The notes under the pieces were generated by a model. It saw only the letters and a program-made list of their open reading frames with translations. It searched no databases and had not been told where the DNA came from. A stretch of DNA of 14,687 bases from JBCCRH01 sp039208045 (GTDB taxonomy: Bacteria > Bacteroidota > Bacteroidia > Chitinophagales > Saprospiraceae), in assembly GCA_039208045.1 (NCBI GenBank), contig JBCCRH010000106.1, positions 1 to 14,687 on the forward strand, given 5' to 3'. Below, piece by piece: positions 14,624 through 14,687 of this stretch (position 1 is its first letter; each line of letters starts with the position of its first letter). The position numbers and the translations under genes were made by a program.

Positions 14624-14687
14624 ATGGGTACACTAAAATATTTAAGCATAACATTTCTAGTCGTTCTATCGCTTACTTCCTGTGAAG
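14624..14687 (+). CDS. Lipoprotein, 5' end only (possibly DUF4249)
   Basis: The window ends 21 codons into this gene. The visible part is a lipoprotein signal peptide: MGTLKYL, a hydrophobic stretch, then the lipobox SLTSC with Cys20 as the lipid-bearing residue, followed by Glu. It lies 71 bp after the receptor gene on the same strand and likely belongs to its operon. DUF4249 outer-membrane lipoproteins often follow this receptor type, so I suggest that identity from context only; nothing beyond the signal peptide can be read. Confidence 0.7.
   Translation, partial: MGTLKYLSITFLVVLSLTSCE

Noticed and set aside
12240..14687. SusC/SusD-type polysaccharide utilisation locus
   Set aside because: No SusD-like protein, glycoside hydrolase or hybrid regulator is visible; the receptor is shorter than typical SusC proteins and is followed by a different lipoprotein type, as far as can be seen.

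Overview
The window looks like chromosomal DNA of a member of the Bacteroidota, plausibly a Saprospiria-like lineage, though genus cannot be read from it. The evidence is an S46 dipeptidyl-peptidase, a carboxypeptidase-regulatory-domain TonB-dependent receptor followed by a lipoprotein, a LytS/LytTR pair, an ECF sigma factor with a membrane anti-sigma-like TPR protein, start codons without Shine-Dalgarno sequences, and several TAnnTTTG boxes typical of Bacteroidota promoters. No tRNA, rRNA, CRISPR array, insertion sequence or phage gene is visible.

Layout. 1-1786 (-): S46 dipeptidyl-peptidase, cut by the window edge before its catalytic serine. 1927-2313 (-): small exported Cys-rich Ala/Lys-rich protein with a good intrinsic terminator. 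2400-2443: four 11-bp tandem direct repeats, a likely OmpR-type operator. 2494-4426 (+): sensor kinase and OmpR-family regulator. 4433-8483 (-): a small Ig-like protein, a 1081-residue TPR-CHAT protease-like protein with a signal peptide and C-terminal membrane anchor, and a DoxX-like membrane protein overlapping the CHAT gene. 8484-8858: divergent control region with a terminator-like hairpin and a possible structured leader. 8859-10205 (+): ECF sigma factor and single-pass TPR anti-sigma-like protein. 10207-12020 (-): LytTR response regulator and LytS-type kinase, written downstream gene first. 12021-12239: divergent control region. 12240-14552 (+): TonB-dependent receptor. 14569-14585: perfect short palindrome. 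14624-14687 (+): start of a lipoprotein.

The central block is the most interesting part. An ECF sigma factor and its probable membrane anti-sigma diverge from an Ig-like/CHAT/DoxX unit. The predicted topologies place the CHAT peptidase domain and the TPR part of the anti-sigma-like protein on the same, extracytoplasmic side of the inner membrane. I infer a regulated-proteolysis circuit in which the CHAT protein controls the sigma factor. This resembles in logic, but is not homologous in arrangement to, the TPR-CHAT/Csx30/sigma module of type III-E CRISPR loci. It is a hypothesis from gene neighbourhood and topology only.

The non-coding DNA also carries signals. Two terminator-like elements on the minus strand, in front of the CHAT operon and of the LytS/LytTR operon, share unusual primary sequence. 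A long GNRA-capped hairpin lies between the Ig-like and CHAT genes. The two-component genes at 2494-4426 are preceded by helically phased repeats.
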